A DNA stretch of 62,978 nt. It comes from a bacterium. GTDB lineage: Bacteria; Bacillota; Bacilli; Lactobacillales; Streptococcaceae. The notes beneath the pieces were generated by a model. The model had not been told where the DNA came from. It saw nothing but the letters and a program-made list of their open reading frames with translations, and did not search any database. The stretch spans positions 1 through 62,978 of the forward strand of contig CAJNDL010000007.1 in NCBI GenBank assembly GCA_905221505.1. Reading direction: 5' to 3'. Below, one piece after another: positions 1-8,423 of this stretch (positions are counted from its first letter, which is position 1; the number at the start of each line of letters is the position of its first letter). The translations under genes were made by a program, and so were the position numbers.

Positions 1-933
1 GAATTCTCTCAAGTCCTTGAAGAAGAATTGGAAAAACTGAGCCAGGACATTGAGGAGACACCCGTTAAAGAGAAAGATGAACGTAAAACCCAACGTCGTA
101 AACTCAAGAAAGTCTTACGTAAAGTCAAGGATGATTTTTCAGTACGTGCTGAAAAATATGAAAAGTATCAAGAGACATTTGAAGGGCGTAACAGTTTTTC
201 CAAAACCGATCCAGACGCCACTTTTATGCGGATGAAGGAAGATCATATGAAAAATGGTCAACTCAAGGCTGCTTATAATCTTCAAATCGCTACTGAAAAC
301 CAATTTGTTCTTCACTATGATGTCTTTTTAAATCCGACAGATACCAAGACTCTTCTACCCTTACTTGAAACCTATCCGCATGATGTAAAGACAGTTGTCG
401 CAGATGCTGGATATGGAAGTGAAGAGAACCTCCTTCGTTTAGATGAAAAGGAGGTAAACCATCTGATTAAATATGCCATGTTTGATAAGGAACAAAAGAG
501 AGGGTATAAACAGTCAGCTAAAAACTTAGCGAATTGGCACTATAATGACAAGGAGGATAGCTACACACATCCTGATGGTTGGTGCTATCGTTTTCACCAT
601 ACCAAACATCAGAAAACACAGACAGACTTTCAACAGGAAATCAAGGTTTACTACGCAGATGAACCTGAATCAGCCCCTCAAAAGGGACTGTATATGAACG
701 AACGCTATCAGCACTTAAAAATGAAAGAATGTCAGGCGCTTTTATCTCCCCAAGGTAGACAGATTTTCGCTCAACGCAAGATTGATGTGGAACCTGTCTT
801 TGGTCAGATAAAGGCTTGTTTAGGTTACAATAGATGTAATCTGAGAGGGAAGCGTCAAGTGAGAATTGACATGGGATTGGTACTTATGGCCAATAACCTC
901 CTAAAATACAATAAGAGAACAACTCAAAATTAA
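1..933 (+). CDS. IS1182-family transposase, C-terminal part
   Basis: The reading frame is open from the first base of the window to a TAA at 931-933, so the N-terminus is missing; a TTG at 28 is not a credible start. The protein carries the block DPDATFMRMKEDHMKNGQLK followed by YNLQIATE, typical of IS1182-group DDE transposases. Further on are VVADAGYGSEENLL (a catalytic Asp region) and the C-terminal FAQRKIDVEPVFGQIKACLG, where the last catalytic Glu is expected. The visible frame shows no frameshift. Whether the whole enzyme is intact cannot be judged. Confidence 0.8.
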   Translation, partial: EFSQVLEEELEKLSQDIEETPVKEKDERKTQRRKLKKVLRKVKDDFSVRAEKYEKYQETFEGRNSFSKTDPDATFMRMKEDHMKNGQLKAAYNLQIATENQFVLHYDVFLNPTDTKTLLPLLETYPHDVKTVVADAGYGSEENLLRLDEKEVNHLIKYAMFDKEQKRGYKQSAKNLANWHYNDKEDSYTHPDGWCYRFHHTKHQKTQTDFQQEIKVYYADEPESAPQKGLYMNERYQHLKMKECQALLSPQGRQIFAQRKIDVEPVFGQIKACLGYNRCNLRGKRQVRIDMGLVLMANNLLKYNKRTTQN

Positions 934-972
934 AAAGCTAGAGTTCCGCAATTGGAAATCTCTAGCTTTTTT
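932..972 (+). terminator. Terminator after the IS transposase
   Basis: A 12-bp stem AAAAAGCTAGAG / CTCTAGCTTTTT (932-943 with 960-971) is followed by a T run. It overlaps the transposase stop codon. Confidence 0.75.
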
Positions 973-1032
973 GTGGTCGAGAACTATTTTGTCCCAGACT
1001 CTTCTTTTCATCTTCAAAAGTGATTTGCCTGC

Positions 1033-1374
1033 TTAACGAGGTGGCAGTCCAAGGGCAATACGGCCGTAGCGACTGATTCGTGTGATTTTCCAAGCAGGCG
1101 ACCAGGTAACTTCAACCTTGACATCTTCGATACCTTCGATTTGTTTGAGACCTGCCACGATTTCGATAGGCAAACTTTCTGCACAATCGCAGGCAGTATC
1201 AGTGAAGGTCATGACAATCTTGCAGAGACCTGTTTCATCCAGATTAATTTCATAAATCAGTCCTAGATTGTAAACATCCAATTCCACATCTGTATCAAAA
1301 ACCTTCTCTAGTTTTTCGATAATTTGGTCTTGCAAGGCCAAAGCACGGTCATTGATTTTGATATCCTCTCTCAT
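1033..1374 (-). CDS. DUF59 / MIP18-family protein (Fe-S assembly, SufT-like)
   Basis: A 113-residue protein of the MIP18/DUF59 (PaaD, SufT, YitW) family, whose members assist maturation of cytosolic iron-sulfur proteins. The family signature is visible as VYNLGLIYEINLDETG followed by MTFTDTACDCAESLP, with the reactive cysteine in the TxCxCA segment, and the typical VTWSPAW near the C-terminus. The ATG at 1374 is preceded by a good GGAGGG ribosome site (1379-1384). It stands alone, convergent with the IS. Its exact client is not deducible. Confidence 0.8.
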   Translation of the reverse strand: MREDIKINDRALALQDQIIEKLEKVFDTDVELDVYNLGLIYEINLDETGLCKIVMTFTDTACDCAESLPIEIVAGLKQIEGIEDVKVEVTWSPAWKITRISRYGRIALGLPPR

Positions 1375-1497
1375 TACAGTCCCTCCACGTGATAAATATC
1401 CTCTATTTTCTCATAATTCTGACAATTTGGCAAGTTTTTGATGAATTTTCTGAAAAATGTGATAAAATGAAGAAAATACGGAATCAAGGGGAAGTCT

Positions 1498-2349
1498 ATG
1501 GAGCAGATTGGAAAAGTCTTTAGACAATTACGGGAGTCAAGAAATATCTCGCTGAGACAGGCGACTGGGGGACAATTTTCTCCGTCTATGTTGTCCCGAT
1601 TTGAAACAGGTCAGAGTGAGCTTTCGGTGGAAAAGTTTTTGTTTGCCCTAGAAAATATATCTGCCAGTGTAGAGGAAATACTCTTTCTGGCAAGAGGTTT
1701 TCAGTATGATACTGATTCTGAGTTGAGAAAAGAAATTACAGATGTCTTGGATCTAAAGAATATAGCACCTCTCGAAGACTTGTATCGCAAGGAGTATCAA
1801 AAGCATGCCCATTCTCAAAACAAACAGAAACATATTCTAAATGCCATTATTATCAAGTCTTATATGAAGAGCATGGATGAAAGCGTAGAGTTAACGGCAG
1901 AGGAAGGGAAAGTCCTTCATGATTACCTGTTTTCTACCGAGATTTGGGGAATCTATGAACTCAATTTGTTCTCAGTCAGTTCTCCGTTCTTATCTGTTTC
2001 TCTTTTTACTAGATATGTACGAGAAATGGTTCGAAAATCTGATTTTCTAATGGAAATGTCTGGTAATCGAAACCTTTTTCACACTATGCTATTGAATGGT
2101 TTTTTAGCTAGCATTGAATGTGAAGAATTTACCAATGCCTCTTATTTTAAACGTGTCATCAAAGAGCATTTCTACAAGGAAAATGAGACCTATTTCCGAA
2201 TTGTCTATTTGTGGGCGGAAGGTCTCCTTGATAGCAAGCAGGGAAGAGTCAAGGAAGGGCAGAAAAAGATGGAGGATGCTGTCCATATTTTTGAGATGCT
2301 TGGCTGTCACAAATCTGCCGAATACTACAGAAAAACGACCGATTGTTGA
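1498..2349 (+). CDS. Rgg/MutR-family transcriptional regulator
   Basis: A 283-residue Rgg-type regulator with an N-terminal XRE helix-turn-helix (residues about 5-60, with the family phrase FSPSMLSRFETGQSELSVEKF) and a C-terminal helical repeat domain that in this family binds short peptide pheromones. The start has an AAGGGGAAG ribosome site, and an extended -10 (TGATAAAAT) ends at 1468. No small hydrophobic pheromone ORF could be recognised next to it, so its ligand is unknown. The next gene on the same strand is an MFS permease, but a strong terminator and a BOX element separate them. A regulatory link is possible, not shown. Confidence 0.85.
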   Translation: MEQIGKVFRQLRESRNISLRQATGGQFSPSMLSRFETGQSELSVEKFLFALENISASVEEILFLARGFQYDTDSELRKEITDVLDLKNIAPLEDLYRKEYQKHAHSQNKQKHILNAIIIKSYMKSMDESVELTAEEGKVLHDYLFSTEIWGIYELNLFSVSSPFLSVSLFTRYVREMVRKSDFLMEMSGNRNLFHTMLLNGFLASIECEEFTNASYFKRVIKEHFYKENETYFRIVYLWAEGLLDSKQGRVKEGQKKMEDAVHIFEMLGCHKSAEYYRKTTDC

Positions 2350-2386
2350 ATATTTGCAAACTAAGAAAATAATTTGAAATTTTAAG

Positions 2387-2440
2387 CGATAGAACTCTTA
2401 CCCTCTCTCAGGTTATCAAAGAAGTTCTATCGTTTTTTTT
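2387..2440 (+). terminator. Terminator after the rgg gene
   Basis: A 10-bp stem CGATAGAACT / AGTTCTATCG (2387-2396 with 2423-2432) is followed by eight T. Confidence 0.85.
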
Positions 2441-2526
2441 GCTTATTTTGTGTGTTGCATATATTCAAAAGTTTTCCCTTTCAATTTCTAAGTGCTATAC
2501 TGTAGTCATACTTCATATAGAACTTA

Positions 2527-2638
2527 TACTCTTCGAAAATCTCTTCAAACCACGTCAGCTTCCATCCACAACCTCAAAACACTGTTTTGAGCAACCTTCG
2601 GCTAGCTTCCTAGTTTGCTCTTTGATTTTCATTGAGTA
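2527..2638. repeat. BOX element, copy 1 (boxA - partial boxB - boxC)
   Basis: The element runs from TACTCTTCGAAAATC to GATTTTCATTGAGTA. It has the boxA start and the boxC end, but only the second half of boxB, the hairpin arm CTCAAAACACTGTTTTGAG. It fills the 2350-2662 gap between rgg and the MFS gene together with the terminator. Confidence 0.75.
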
Positions 2639-2662
2639 TTTGAACAAGAAGGGAGATTACCT

Positions 2663-3910
2663 ATGAACCTATTGTTTAGAAATCAAGCTTATCGTCTTTT
2701 GACTTTGTCACGCTTCTTCAATGCTTTTGGTGCTTCAATTTTTAACCTGGTATTTATCGTTTATGCATCGACCTTGCCACAAGCATCTTTTGCGGTTGCT
2801 ATGGCGAATATTGTCATGATTCTTCCGACTTTCTTTACAGTTTTTGTAGGGATTCGAGCAGATTATACGAGGGACAAAGTCAAATGGATGACCTATAGCG
2901 GTTTGTTTCAGGCGGTTTTATTTTTTCTAGCAGCCCTAGTTGTCCAGCAAGCTAGTCTCTTTGCATTTTCTAGCCTGTGTTTAATCAATGTCATTAGTGA
3001 TGTCATCAGTGATTTTGCTGGTGGTTTGCGAATGCCTCTCGTTAAGGAAAAAGTAGCTGAAGAGGATTTGATGGAAGCTTACTCTTTTTCACAGTTCATC
3101 ACCTATATTTCAGCTATTGGTGGTCAAGCTTTTGGAGTCTGGCTCTTAGGGCTATCGGTCAATAATTTTTCTCTCGTTGCGGGAATCAATGCCTGCTTTT
3201 TCCTAGTATCAGCCTCTATTCTCTTTTTAGGAAGAAGCAAATTGAGTCTGTCAATTTCAGCTGCTGATGGTGAAAACCTAAAAAATGAGAAGCTTTCTAT
3301 CAAAGACCAGTTCCTAACAATTTACCGAAATTTACGTCTCGTTTTTCTTAAAAGTGGACAGAAAAACTTTGGTTTTATGCTCTTTGCAGTCTTGCTTATC
3401 AATTCCTTGGGTGGCGCTTTAGGAAGCATTTATAACATCTTCTTTTTGAGCCATTCTCTTTTGGACTTTTCTTACACAGAGGCATTATTTATTAGTCAAT
3501 TCTGTGCTTTGTTAGCAATCATCATCAGTAGCCTTACGGGCAATGATTATTTTGGGAAGCAGTCCTTGCCTAGATTGATGATGTGGGTGACCGTAGGACT
3601 CAGTCTAGTTGGTCTAGCTAATTTATTCAATCAAGTCGTACTTGGTTTACTATTTCTCTGTTCAACTCTGTATGTGTCTGGTAAAGTTCAACCAAAGATT
3701 AGTGCCATGCTCCTGAAAAATCTAGCTCCAGAGGTTCTAGCTCGTACCAGTAATTTTTTAGGTTTATTGTTCACCTTATCCATACCTGTGGGAACAGCTT
3801 GTTTTTCACTTATAGCTGTATGGAATATACAGTTGACTTGGATGCTATTTGTTGGTCTCTCCTTGATCGCTATTCTTTTGACAGGTCTTAATCTCAAAAA
3901 TGATATCTAA
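2663..3910 (+). CDS. MFS transporter, 12 predicted membrane segments
   Basis: A 415-residue integral membrane protein of the major facilitator superfamily. Hydrophobic segments are spread over the whole length, with a cytoplasmic loop near residues 195-225 (GENLKNEKLSIKDQF) dividing two six-helix halves. The loop motif between helices 2 and 3 is weak (GIRADYTRDKVKW, in the place of the MFS GxxxDRxGRR box). The ATG follows AGGGAG. The substrate cannot be assigned. Family relatives are often annotated as macrolide or multidrug efflux pumps, but nothing here proves that. Confidence 0.75.
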   Translation: MNLLFRNQAYRLLTLSRFFNAFGASIFNLVFIVYASTLPQASFAVAMANIVMILPTFFTVFVGIRADYTRDKVKWMTYSGLFQAVLFFLAALVVQQASLFAFSSLCLINVISDVISDFAGGLRMPLVKEKVAEEDLMEAYSFSQFITYISAIGGQAFGVWLLGLSVNNFSLVAGINACFFLVSASILFLGRSKLSLSISAADGENLKNEKLSIKDQFLTIYRNLRLVFLKSGQKNFGFMLFAVLLINSLGGALGSIYNIFFLSHSLLDFSYTEALFISQFCALLAIIISSLTGNDYFGKQSLPRLMMWVTVGLSLVGLANLFNQVVLGLLFLCSTLYVSGKVQPKISAMLLKNLAPEVLARTSNFLGLLFTLSIPVGTACFSLIAVWNIQLTWMLFVGLSLIAILLTGLNLKNDI

Positions 3911-4060
3911 TACTCTTCGAAAATCTCTTCAAACCACGTCAACGTCGCCTTGCCGTAAGTATATGTTACTGACTTCGTCAGTTCTATCTCCAACCTCAAA
4001 GCTGTGCTTTGAGCAACCTGCGGCTAGTTTCCTAGTTTGCTCTTTGATTTTCATTGAGTA
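3911..4060. repeat. BOX element, copy 2 (full boxA-boxB-boxC)
   Basis: A 150-bp element that starts on the base after the MFS stop codon. It contains boxA with the segment matching the BOX-A1R primer site (CGTCGCCTTGCCGTA), a complete boxB starting TGACTTCGTCAGTTCTATCT, and boxC ending CATTGAGTA. Confidence 0.8.
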
Positions 4061-4140
4061 TAAATCCTAATTTTTTTCTTACTGTTTTAATCCCTCTATT
4101 TATGGTAAAATAAGACTATTAAGTTTAAAGAGGATTCCCT

Positions 4141-5421
4141 ATGAAATTACAAAAACCAAAAGGAACGCAGGATATTTTACCTGCTGAGTCTGCCAAATGG
4201 CAGTACGTTGAGGGCTTTGCCCGTGAAATTTTCAAGCGCTATAACTATGCAGAAGTGCGCACGCCTATTTTTGAGCATTACGAGGTTATCAGTCGCTCTG
4301 TCGGAGATACAACGGATATCGTAACTAAGGAAATGTACGATTTCTATGACAAGGGTGACCGCCATATTACCCTCCGTCCAGAAGGAACTGCTCCTGTTGT
4401 TCGTTCCTATGTGGAAAATAAACTCTTCGCTCCAGAAGTGCAAAAGCCAAGTAAGTTCTACTACATGGGCCCTATGTTCCGTTATGAGCGTCCACAGGCA
4501 GGGCGTTTGCGCCAGTTCCACCAAATTGGTGTTGAGTGCTTTGGCTCTAGCAATCCAGCTACGGATGTGGAGACCATCGCTATGGCAGCTCATTTCTTGA
4601 AAGAAATCGGTATCCAAGGTGTCAAACTACACCTCAATACGCTTGGAAATCCTGAGAGCCGTGCGGCTTATCGCCAAGCCTTGATTGACTATTTGACACC
4701 GCTTAAGGAGACCTTGTCTAAGGATAGCCAACGTCGCTTAGAGGAAAATCCTCTCCGTGTCTTGGACTCTAAGGAGAAAGAAGATAAGGTGGCTGTAGAG
4801 AATGCGCCGTCTATCTTGGATTTCCTTGATGAAGAAAGCCAAGCTCATTTTGATGCTGTGCGTCAGATGTTGGAGAATCTTGGAGTAGACTATATCATCG
4901 ATACCAATATGGTGCGTGGTTTGGACTACTACAACCACACCATTTTCGAGTTTATCACTGAGATTGAGGGCAATGACTTGACAGTCTGTGCGGGTGGTCG
5001 CTATGATGGTTTGGTTGCTTACTTTGGTGGTCCTGAGACTGCTGGCTTTGGTTTTGGACTTGGTGTAGAGCGTCTGCTTCTCATCCTTGAAAAGCAAGGT
5101 GTGGCCCTCCCTATCGAAAACGCCCTAGATGTCTATATTGCGGTCTTGGGTGAGGGAGCAAATGTTAAGGCCTTGGAATTGGTACAAGCTCTTCGCCAAC
5201 AAGGATTCAAAGCAGAGCGTGATTACCTCAACCGTAAACTCAAAGCTCAGTTCAAGTCAGCCGATGTCTTTGCGGCTAAGACCCTCATCACCCTAGGAGA
5301 AAGCGAAGTCGAAAGCGGACAAGTGACGGTCAAGAACAATCAAACCCGAGAAGAAGTGCAAGTGTCGCTTGAGACAATCAGCCAAAACTTCTCAGAAATC
5401 TTTGAAAAATTAGGCTTTTAA
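4141..5421 (+). CDS. hisS: Histidyl-tRNA synthetase
   Basis: A 426-residue class II aminoacyl-tRNA synthetase that charges tRNA-His. Visible hallmarks: the N-terminal PKGTQDILP, motif 2 ([20 protein letters not shown]), the HisRS-specific AGGRYDGLV, and motif 3 ([12 protein letters not shown]), followed by an anticodon-binding domain from about residue 325. The ATG is preceded by AGAGGA. The promoter has an extended -10 (TGGTAAAAT) about 35 bp upstream. The 5' leader is short and no T-box is seen. A BOX element lies just upstream. Confidence 0.97.
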   Translation: MKLQKPKGTQDILPAESAKWQYVEGFAREIFKRYNYAEVRTPIFEHYEVISRSVGDTTDIVTKEMYDFYDKGDRHITLRPEGTAPVVRSYVENKLFAPEVQKPSKFYYMGPMFRYERPQAGRLRQFHQIGVECFGSSNPATDVETIAMAAHFLKEIGIQGVKLHLNTLGNPESRAAYRQALIDYLTPLKETLSKDSQRRLEENPLRVLDSKEKEDKVAVENAPSILDFLDEESQAHFDAVRQMLENLGVDYIIDTNMVRGLDYYNHTIFEFITEIEGNDLTVCAGGRYDGLVAYFGGPETAGFGFGLGVERLLLILEKQGVALPIENALDVYIAVLGEGANVKALELVQALRQQGFKAERDYLNRKLKAQFKSADVFAAKTLITLGESEVESGQVTVKNNQTREEVQVSLETISQNFSEIFEKLGF

Positions 5422-5434
5422 TGATAGATAAACT

Positions 5435-5465
5435 GGTCAGGAACCCACTCCTGACCTTTTTCTTT
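5435..5465 (+). terminator. hisS terminator
   Basis: A perfect 8-bp stem GGTCAGGA / TCCTGACC (5435-5442 with 5449-5456) is followed by TTTTTCTTTT. Confidence 0.9.
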
Positions 5466-5488
5466 TGCAAAATGACAAAAATCATAAA

Positions 5489-5534
5489 CTTTTTGACAAA
5501 TATACTTGTCAAAAAGAAAAAGATGTGTTACAAT
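5489..5534 (+). promoter_or_regulatory. Promoter with a perfect 11-bp inverted-repeat operator
   Basis: CTTTTTGACAA (5489-5499) and TTGTCAAAAAG (5506-5516) form a perfect inverted repeat with a 6-bp centre. The right arm contains a -35 hexamer TTGTCA (5506-5511), spaced 17 bp from a -10 TACAAT (5529-5534). This is classic geometry for a repressor that blocks the -35. The XRE-type regulator encoded second in the operon (5895-6101) is the obvious candidate, by inference. Confidence 0.7.
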
Positions 5535-5570
5535 GTAAGCAAGTTAAGAGAAAAGGAGAAAGGAACGATT

Positions 5571-5885
5571 ATGTGGGCATTAGGATTTGTACCTCTTGTG
5601 ATTATGTATTATATCTACCATTCCCAAAAGGTCAAGAAACTGGAGAATAAAATCAAAAGAATTGAGCAAAAACAGAAAGGAAATAAAGAAATGTCAAGAT
5701 TATTAAAAGAATTGATTGGGAAAAAACCAACAATCGTTGGACAAGTGTTTGGAACAGACAACTGGGAAGTTGTGGATGTTGATGAGGAATGGGTCAAGCT
5801 ACGCCGTGTTAATAAAAAAGGAAAAGAAAAATTCAAACTACAACGCATTGAGGATATCCAGACAGTTGAATTTGACGGAGAGTAG
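5571..5885 (+). CDS. Membrane-anchored protein with coiled coil, function unknown
   Basis: A 104-residue protein, first gene of the exporter operon. I chose the ATG at 5571, after AAAGGAGAAAGG and 37 bp downstream of the -10, over a start 150 bp upstream that would overlap the hisS terminator. Residues 1-15 (MWALGFVPLVIMYYI) form one membrane segment. Residues about 18-40 are a charged coiled coil (KVKKLENKIKRIEQKQKG). The rest is a compact soluble part rich in Val, Trp and Lys that may fold as a small beta barrel. The family is not recognised. It is translated just ahead of the XRE regulator (stop TAG at 5883-5885). Confidence 0.75.
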   Translation: MWALGFVPLVIMYYIYHSQKVKKLENKIKRIEQKQKGNKEMSRLLKELIGKKPTIVGQVFGTDNWEVVDVDEEWVKLRRVNKKGKEKFKLQRIEDIQTVEFDGE

Positions 5886-5894
5886 GTGTGTAAC

Positions 5895-6101
5895 ATGCAA
5901 CTTAAAAATCGTCTAAAAGAGCTTCGAGCTCGCGATGGTCTTAATCAAACCGACCTAGCCAAACTGGCAGAAGTTTCCAGACAGACCATTAGCCTATTAG
6001 AACGGGACGAATACACTCCGTCCGTTGTGATTGCCTTGAAAATATCTCAGATTTTCAACGAAACAGTCGAATCGGTATTTCGCTTGGAGGAGGATGAGTG
6101 A
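5895..6101 (+). CDS. Small XRE-family regulator (YozG-like)
   Basis: A 68-residue protein that is little more than a Cro/CI helix-turn-helix: LNQTDLAKLAEVSRQTISLLERDEYTPSVVIALKIS, then a short acidic tail. Such single-domain regulators commonly sit in operons of small membrane proteins and ABC exporters and repress their own promoter. The ATG at 5895 is preferred to a GTG at 5886 that would overlap the ribosome site. The stop TGA overlaps the next ATG by one base. The palindrome at 5489-5516 is its likely operator (inference). Confidence 0.85.
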   Translation: MQLKNRLKELRARDGLNQTDLAKLAEVSRQTISLLERDEYTPSVVIALKISQIFNETVESVFRLEEDE

Positions 6102-6289
6102 TGAATATGTATAGAGTGGTTTATTATATGAGTGTTCTTGCTCTTATTGTGAATGCCTTGGCTATGATTGGAACATTACTGGGGTGGTTCTATTTTGTTG
6201 AAAGTAAGTATTTGTTTTGGATTAACTTAGTCCTCTTGTCCATTTTCAATCGGTTGAAGAAGAAGGAGAAAAATGATGAACAAGTATAA
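6101..6289 (+). CDS. Small membrane protein, paralogue of the next gene
   Basis: A 62-residue protein starting at an ATG that overlaps the regulator stop (TGATG), with GGAGGAGG just upstream, so the two genes are translationally coupled. Two hydrophobic segments (about residues 5-28 and 35-50) are followed by a basic tail, KKKEKNDE. Its N-terminal half matches the next protein (MYRVVYY...LALI...IGTLLGWF against KYKVIYY...IALL...IGMDLGWF), so the pair arose by tandem duplication. Function unknown. Confidence 0.75.
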   Translation: MNMYRVVYYMSVLALIVNALAMIGTLLGWFYFVESKYLFWINLVLLSIFNRLKKKEKNDEQV

Positions 6290-6464
6290 AGTAATCTATT
6301 ATGTAGTTGCCATAGCTCTATTAGTCAGCGTGTTTCTACTGATTGGGATGGACCTAGGCTGGTTTAGTCCCTATCAAAGTGACCAATTTATTTGGGCCTA
6401 CTTTGCCCTCATCCCAGTCGTTGACTGGATTGAAAAGAAATCCAAAAATCTAGCAAGTGAATAA
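6276..6464 (+). CDS. Small membrane protein, paralogue of the preceding gene
   Basis: A 62-residue two-helix membrane protein that overlaps the end of the preceding gene. I favour the second of two adjacent ATGs (6276) because it gives the better distance to the GGAG at 6264-6267; 6273 is the alternative. It shares YYV..IALL..IG.DLGWF with its neighbour. The C-terminus (DWIEKKSKNLASE) is charged and probably cytoplasmic. Function unknown. A regulatory or accessory role with the exporter at 7599-9114 is inference from the operon. Confidence 0.75.
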   Translation: MNKYKVIYYVVAIALLVSVFLLIGMDLGWFSPYQSDQFIWAYFALIPVVDWIEKKSKNLASE

Positions 6465-6475
6465 GGAGAATGAAT

Positions 6476-6826
6476 ATGAAAGAGTTTTTAGCAGGTTTTC
6501 AAGTAGATACTGAGAACAAAGAACTTGCAGGTGTCTGTGCAGGTTTAGGAAATTATTTTAATATCAAAACTATCGTGGTTCGTTTAGTGATGCTGTTCTT
6601 GTTTCTTTCCTCGACTGAATTTGGGATTTTGACAGTCACTCTGTATGCCTATCTTGCTGGTTGGCTAAGTAAAGAGCCTCTGGGAGCTAGTGAGACAAAA
6701 GCAAGAAACCAAGCTATTCTCTTGTTTGCTGTTTGTTTGATTTTAGTATCACTGGGAACAGAGGGCTTGACAGCTATTTATGAATCAGGTAAAGCCTTTG
6801 GTCAGTGGTTAGTTGGATTGGTTTAG
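6476..6826 (+). CDS. PspC-domain envelope-stress membrane protein
   Basis: A 116-residue protein with an N-terminal PspC domain, visible as ENKELAGVCAGLGNYFNIKTIVVRLVMLF, whose first helix is followed by further hydrophobic segments to the C-terminus. PspC proteins sense or respond to membrane stress (phage-shock type systems in Gram-negatives; LiaS-associated and related systems in Firmicutes). I chose the ATG at 6476 because the one at 6470 touches the GGAG ribosome site. It is the fifth gene of the exporter operon, which suggests an envelope-protection role. Confidence 0.8.
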   Translation: MKEFLAGFQVDTENKELAGVCAGLGNYFNIKTIVVRLVMLFLFLSSTEFGILTVTLYAYLAGWLSKEPLGASETKARNQAILLFAVCLILVSLGTEGLTAIYESGKAFGQWLVGLV

Positions 6827-6844
6827 TTTAGAAAGAGAATGAAT

Positions 6845-7588
6845 ATGAAAAAGAAAAATAAACGTGGATTGTTGTTATTTTTAATGTCTGTTGTCTTGGG
6901 AGGTTTCTTGTACATATTTGTAGATATGTTGAAGGCTGGTGCCGAATCCCACGAAATTATTTTAGATGTAAAAATCTTGATACCATGGATATCAGCTATT
7001 GGTTTAGTATTAGGTTTCATTAGCATTCTTTTGACGTTCAATTTCTTAAAGAAAAGCAGAAAATTTCACTCCTTGTATCAAGAGGAAATGGATGATGATC
7101 TGAATGAAACCTATTATGTGCAGATGTATCGGAATCTCGAGTTTGGAACTATTGCTTTTAATAGTGCAAGCGTAGCGATTTTATTGGCTCTCTTCATTTC
7201 AGGAAGTGAAGTAATTGTACTCGATATAAGCCATATAACCTTATCCCTTTCCTTTTTGGGGTTAGTGTTAGTTTTAAATGCTCAAAAATATCTTTTTAAG
7301 ACCATTGCGATTGTTCGTCAGTTTGATTTGGCATTTTTCTCTACACCAAAGGATGTCATGGACTTTATCAATTCTTACGATGAAGGGGAGCGCCAGGCTA
7401 ATTTGGAACAGAGTTTTCGGATTTTATTCTAACTAAATCAGTATGTCTTGCCAGGTCTCTACATTCTAATTGCTCTCTTTTCCTTACTGACAGGAGAGAT
7501 TCAGTTACTAGCCTTCTTGCTTGTAGGAGCAATCCATATTTATATCAATGTGATGCAAATACCTATGGTAAAACGTTATTTCAAATAA
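6845..7588 (+). pseudogene. DUF3169-type membrane protein interrupted by one stop codon
   Basis: The frame encodes a four- to six-helix membrane protein that reads to a TAA at 7430-7432 and then continues in the same frame for 51 more codons (NQYVLPGLYILIALFSLL onward, ending VKRYFK) to a TAA at 7586-7588. The downstream part is hydrophobic and ends 10 bp before the next gene, as an intact operon member would. I therefore read it as one gene of about 247 residues, cut to about 195 by a nonsense mutation. The ATG at 6839 is an alternative start. The shortened protein may still be made. DUF3169 proteins often neighbour ABC exporters. Confidence 0.75.
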
Positions 7589-7598
7589 AGGAGTTTCT

Positions 7599-8423
7599 AT
7601 GATTCGTGTTGAAAATGTAAGCAAAAGTTTTGGGAGCAAAAAAGCTCTTCACCAGATTTCTTTTGAGATTAAGGAGGGTGAAATCTTTGGTTTTCTTGGA
7701 CCTTCTGGCTCAGGTAAAACAACCATGATCAATGTCTTAACAGGTCAGTTGGCTGCAGATCAAGGTAACACAATTTTGTTAGGTAAGAACTCTCAAGATT
7801 TAACCTCAAATGATTTGGAACAAATCGGTATAGTTAGTGATGGCAGTGGTTTTTATGAAAAGATGAGTCTTTACAAAAATCTGCTCATTTACGCTAAGTT
7901 ATATGGTCTCAAGGCAGATAGAGTAGTTCAGGTGCTCCAACAGGTTGGATTGGCAGATGCTAAAGATATTATCGCAGAAAAGTTATCTACTGGAATGAAA
8001 CAACGAATGTTCTTGGCTCGTGCCCTTCTGAATGCTCCTAAGATTCTCTTTCTAGATGAGCCAACTAGTGGCTTAGACCCTACAACATCTAAGATGATTC
8101 ATACCCTACTTCAAGAATTAAAGCAGGCGGGGACAACTATCTTTTTGACAACGCATGATATGAATGAGGCAACTCTGCTTTGTGATCGCTTATCTCTTTT
8201 GAATAAGGGTAACCTAATAGAGTATGGAAGTCCGCAAGACATTATCCAGAAGTATCATGTGGATAAGAAAGTACATGTGGTTTATAACGATGGACGAGAA
8301 CAGATAGTTCCATTTGAAGAATTACCACAATTAGACACGACAGATTTGATGGTGGTTCACTCTTGTGAGCCAACACTAGAAGAGATCTTTATCAGATTAA
8401 CAGGAGAAAAGTTAGATGTTTAG
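7599..8423 (+). CDS. ABC transporter ATP-binding protein (ABC-2 exporter)
   Basis: A 274-residue ATPase with Walker A GPSGSGKTT (about residue 34), a Q-loop region (IGIVSDGSGFY, where the usual Gln is not obvious), signature LSTGMKQR, Walker B ILFLDEPTSGLD and the switch His in LTTHDMNEA. The C-terminal 60 residues match the tail seen in drug or bacteriocin-immunity exporters. The ATG follows AAAGGAG. The next gene, its permease, overlaps by 8 bp. The pair probably exports a lipid-active compound or peptide, by inference from the PspC and CPBP neighbours. Confidence 0.9.
   Translation: MIRVENVSKSFGSKKALHQISFEIKEGEIFGFLGPSGSGKTTMINVLTGQLAADQGNTILLGKNSQDLTSNDLEQIGIVSDGSGFYEKMSLYKNLLIYAKLYGLKADRVVQVLQQVGLADAKDIIAEKLSTGMKQRMFLARALLNAPKILFLDEPTSGLDPTTSKMIHTLLQELKQAGTTIFLTTHDMNEATLLCDRLSLLNKGNLIEYGSPQDIIQKYHVDKKVHVVYNDGREQIVPFEELPQLDTTDLMVVHSCEPTLEEIFIRLTGEKLDV

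Larger units (their letters stand above)
1..1001 (+). mobile_element. IS1182-type insertion sequence, 3' part (runs off the left edge)
   Basis: The window opens inside a transposase frame. After its stop codon come a terminator hairpin and then the segment 971-1001, ending GTCCCAGACTC, which I take as the right end of the element. The left end lies outside the window, so neither the inverted-repeat pair nor a target duplication can be checked. The family call rests on the transposase sequence. Confidence 0.65.

Noticed and set aside
1440..2660. A small hydrophobic peptide gene paired with the Rgg regulator
   Set aside because: No short ORF with a hydrophobic C-terminus and ribosome site was found on either side of the rgg gene.
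2439..2666. A 75-residue frame between rgg and the MFS gene
   Set aside because: Most of it translates a BOX element and its end overlaps the MFS ribosome site.
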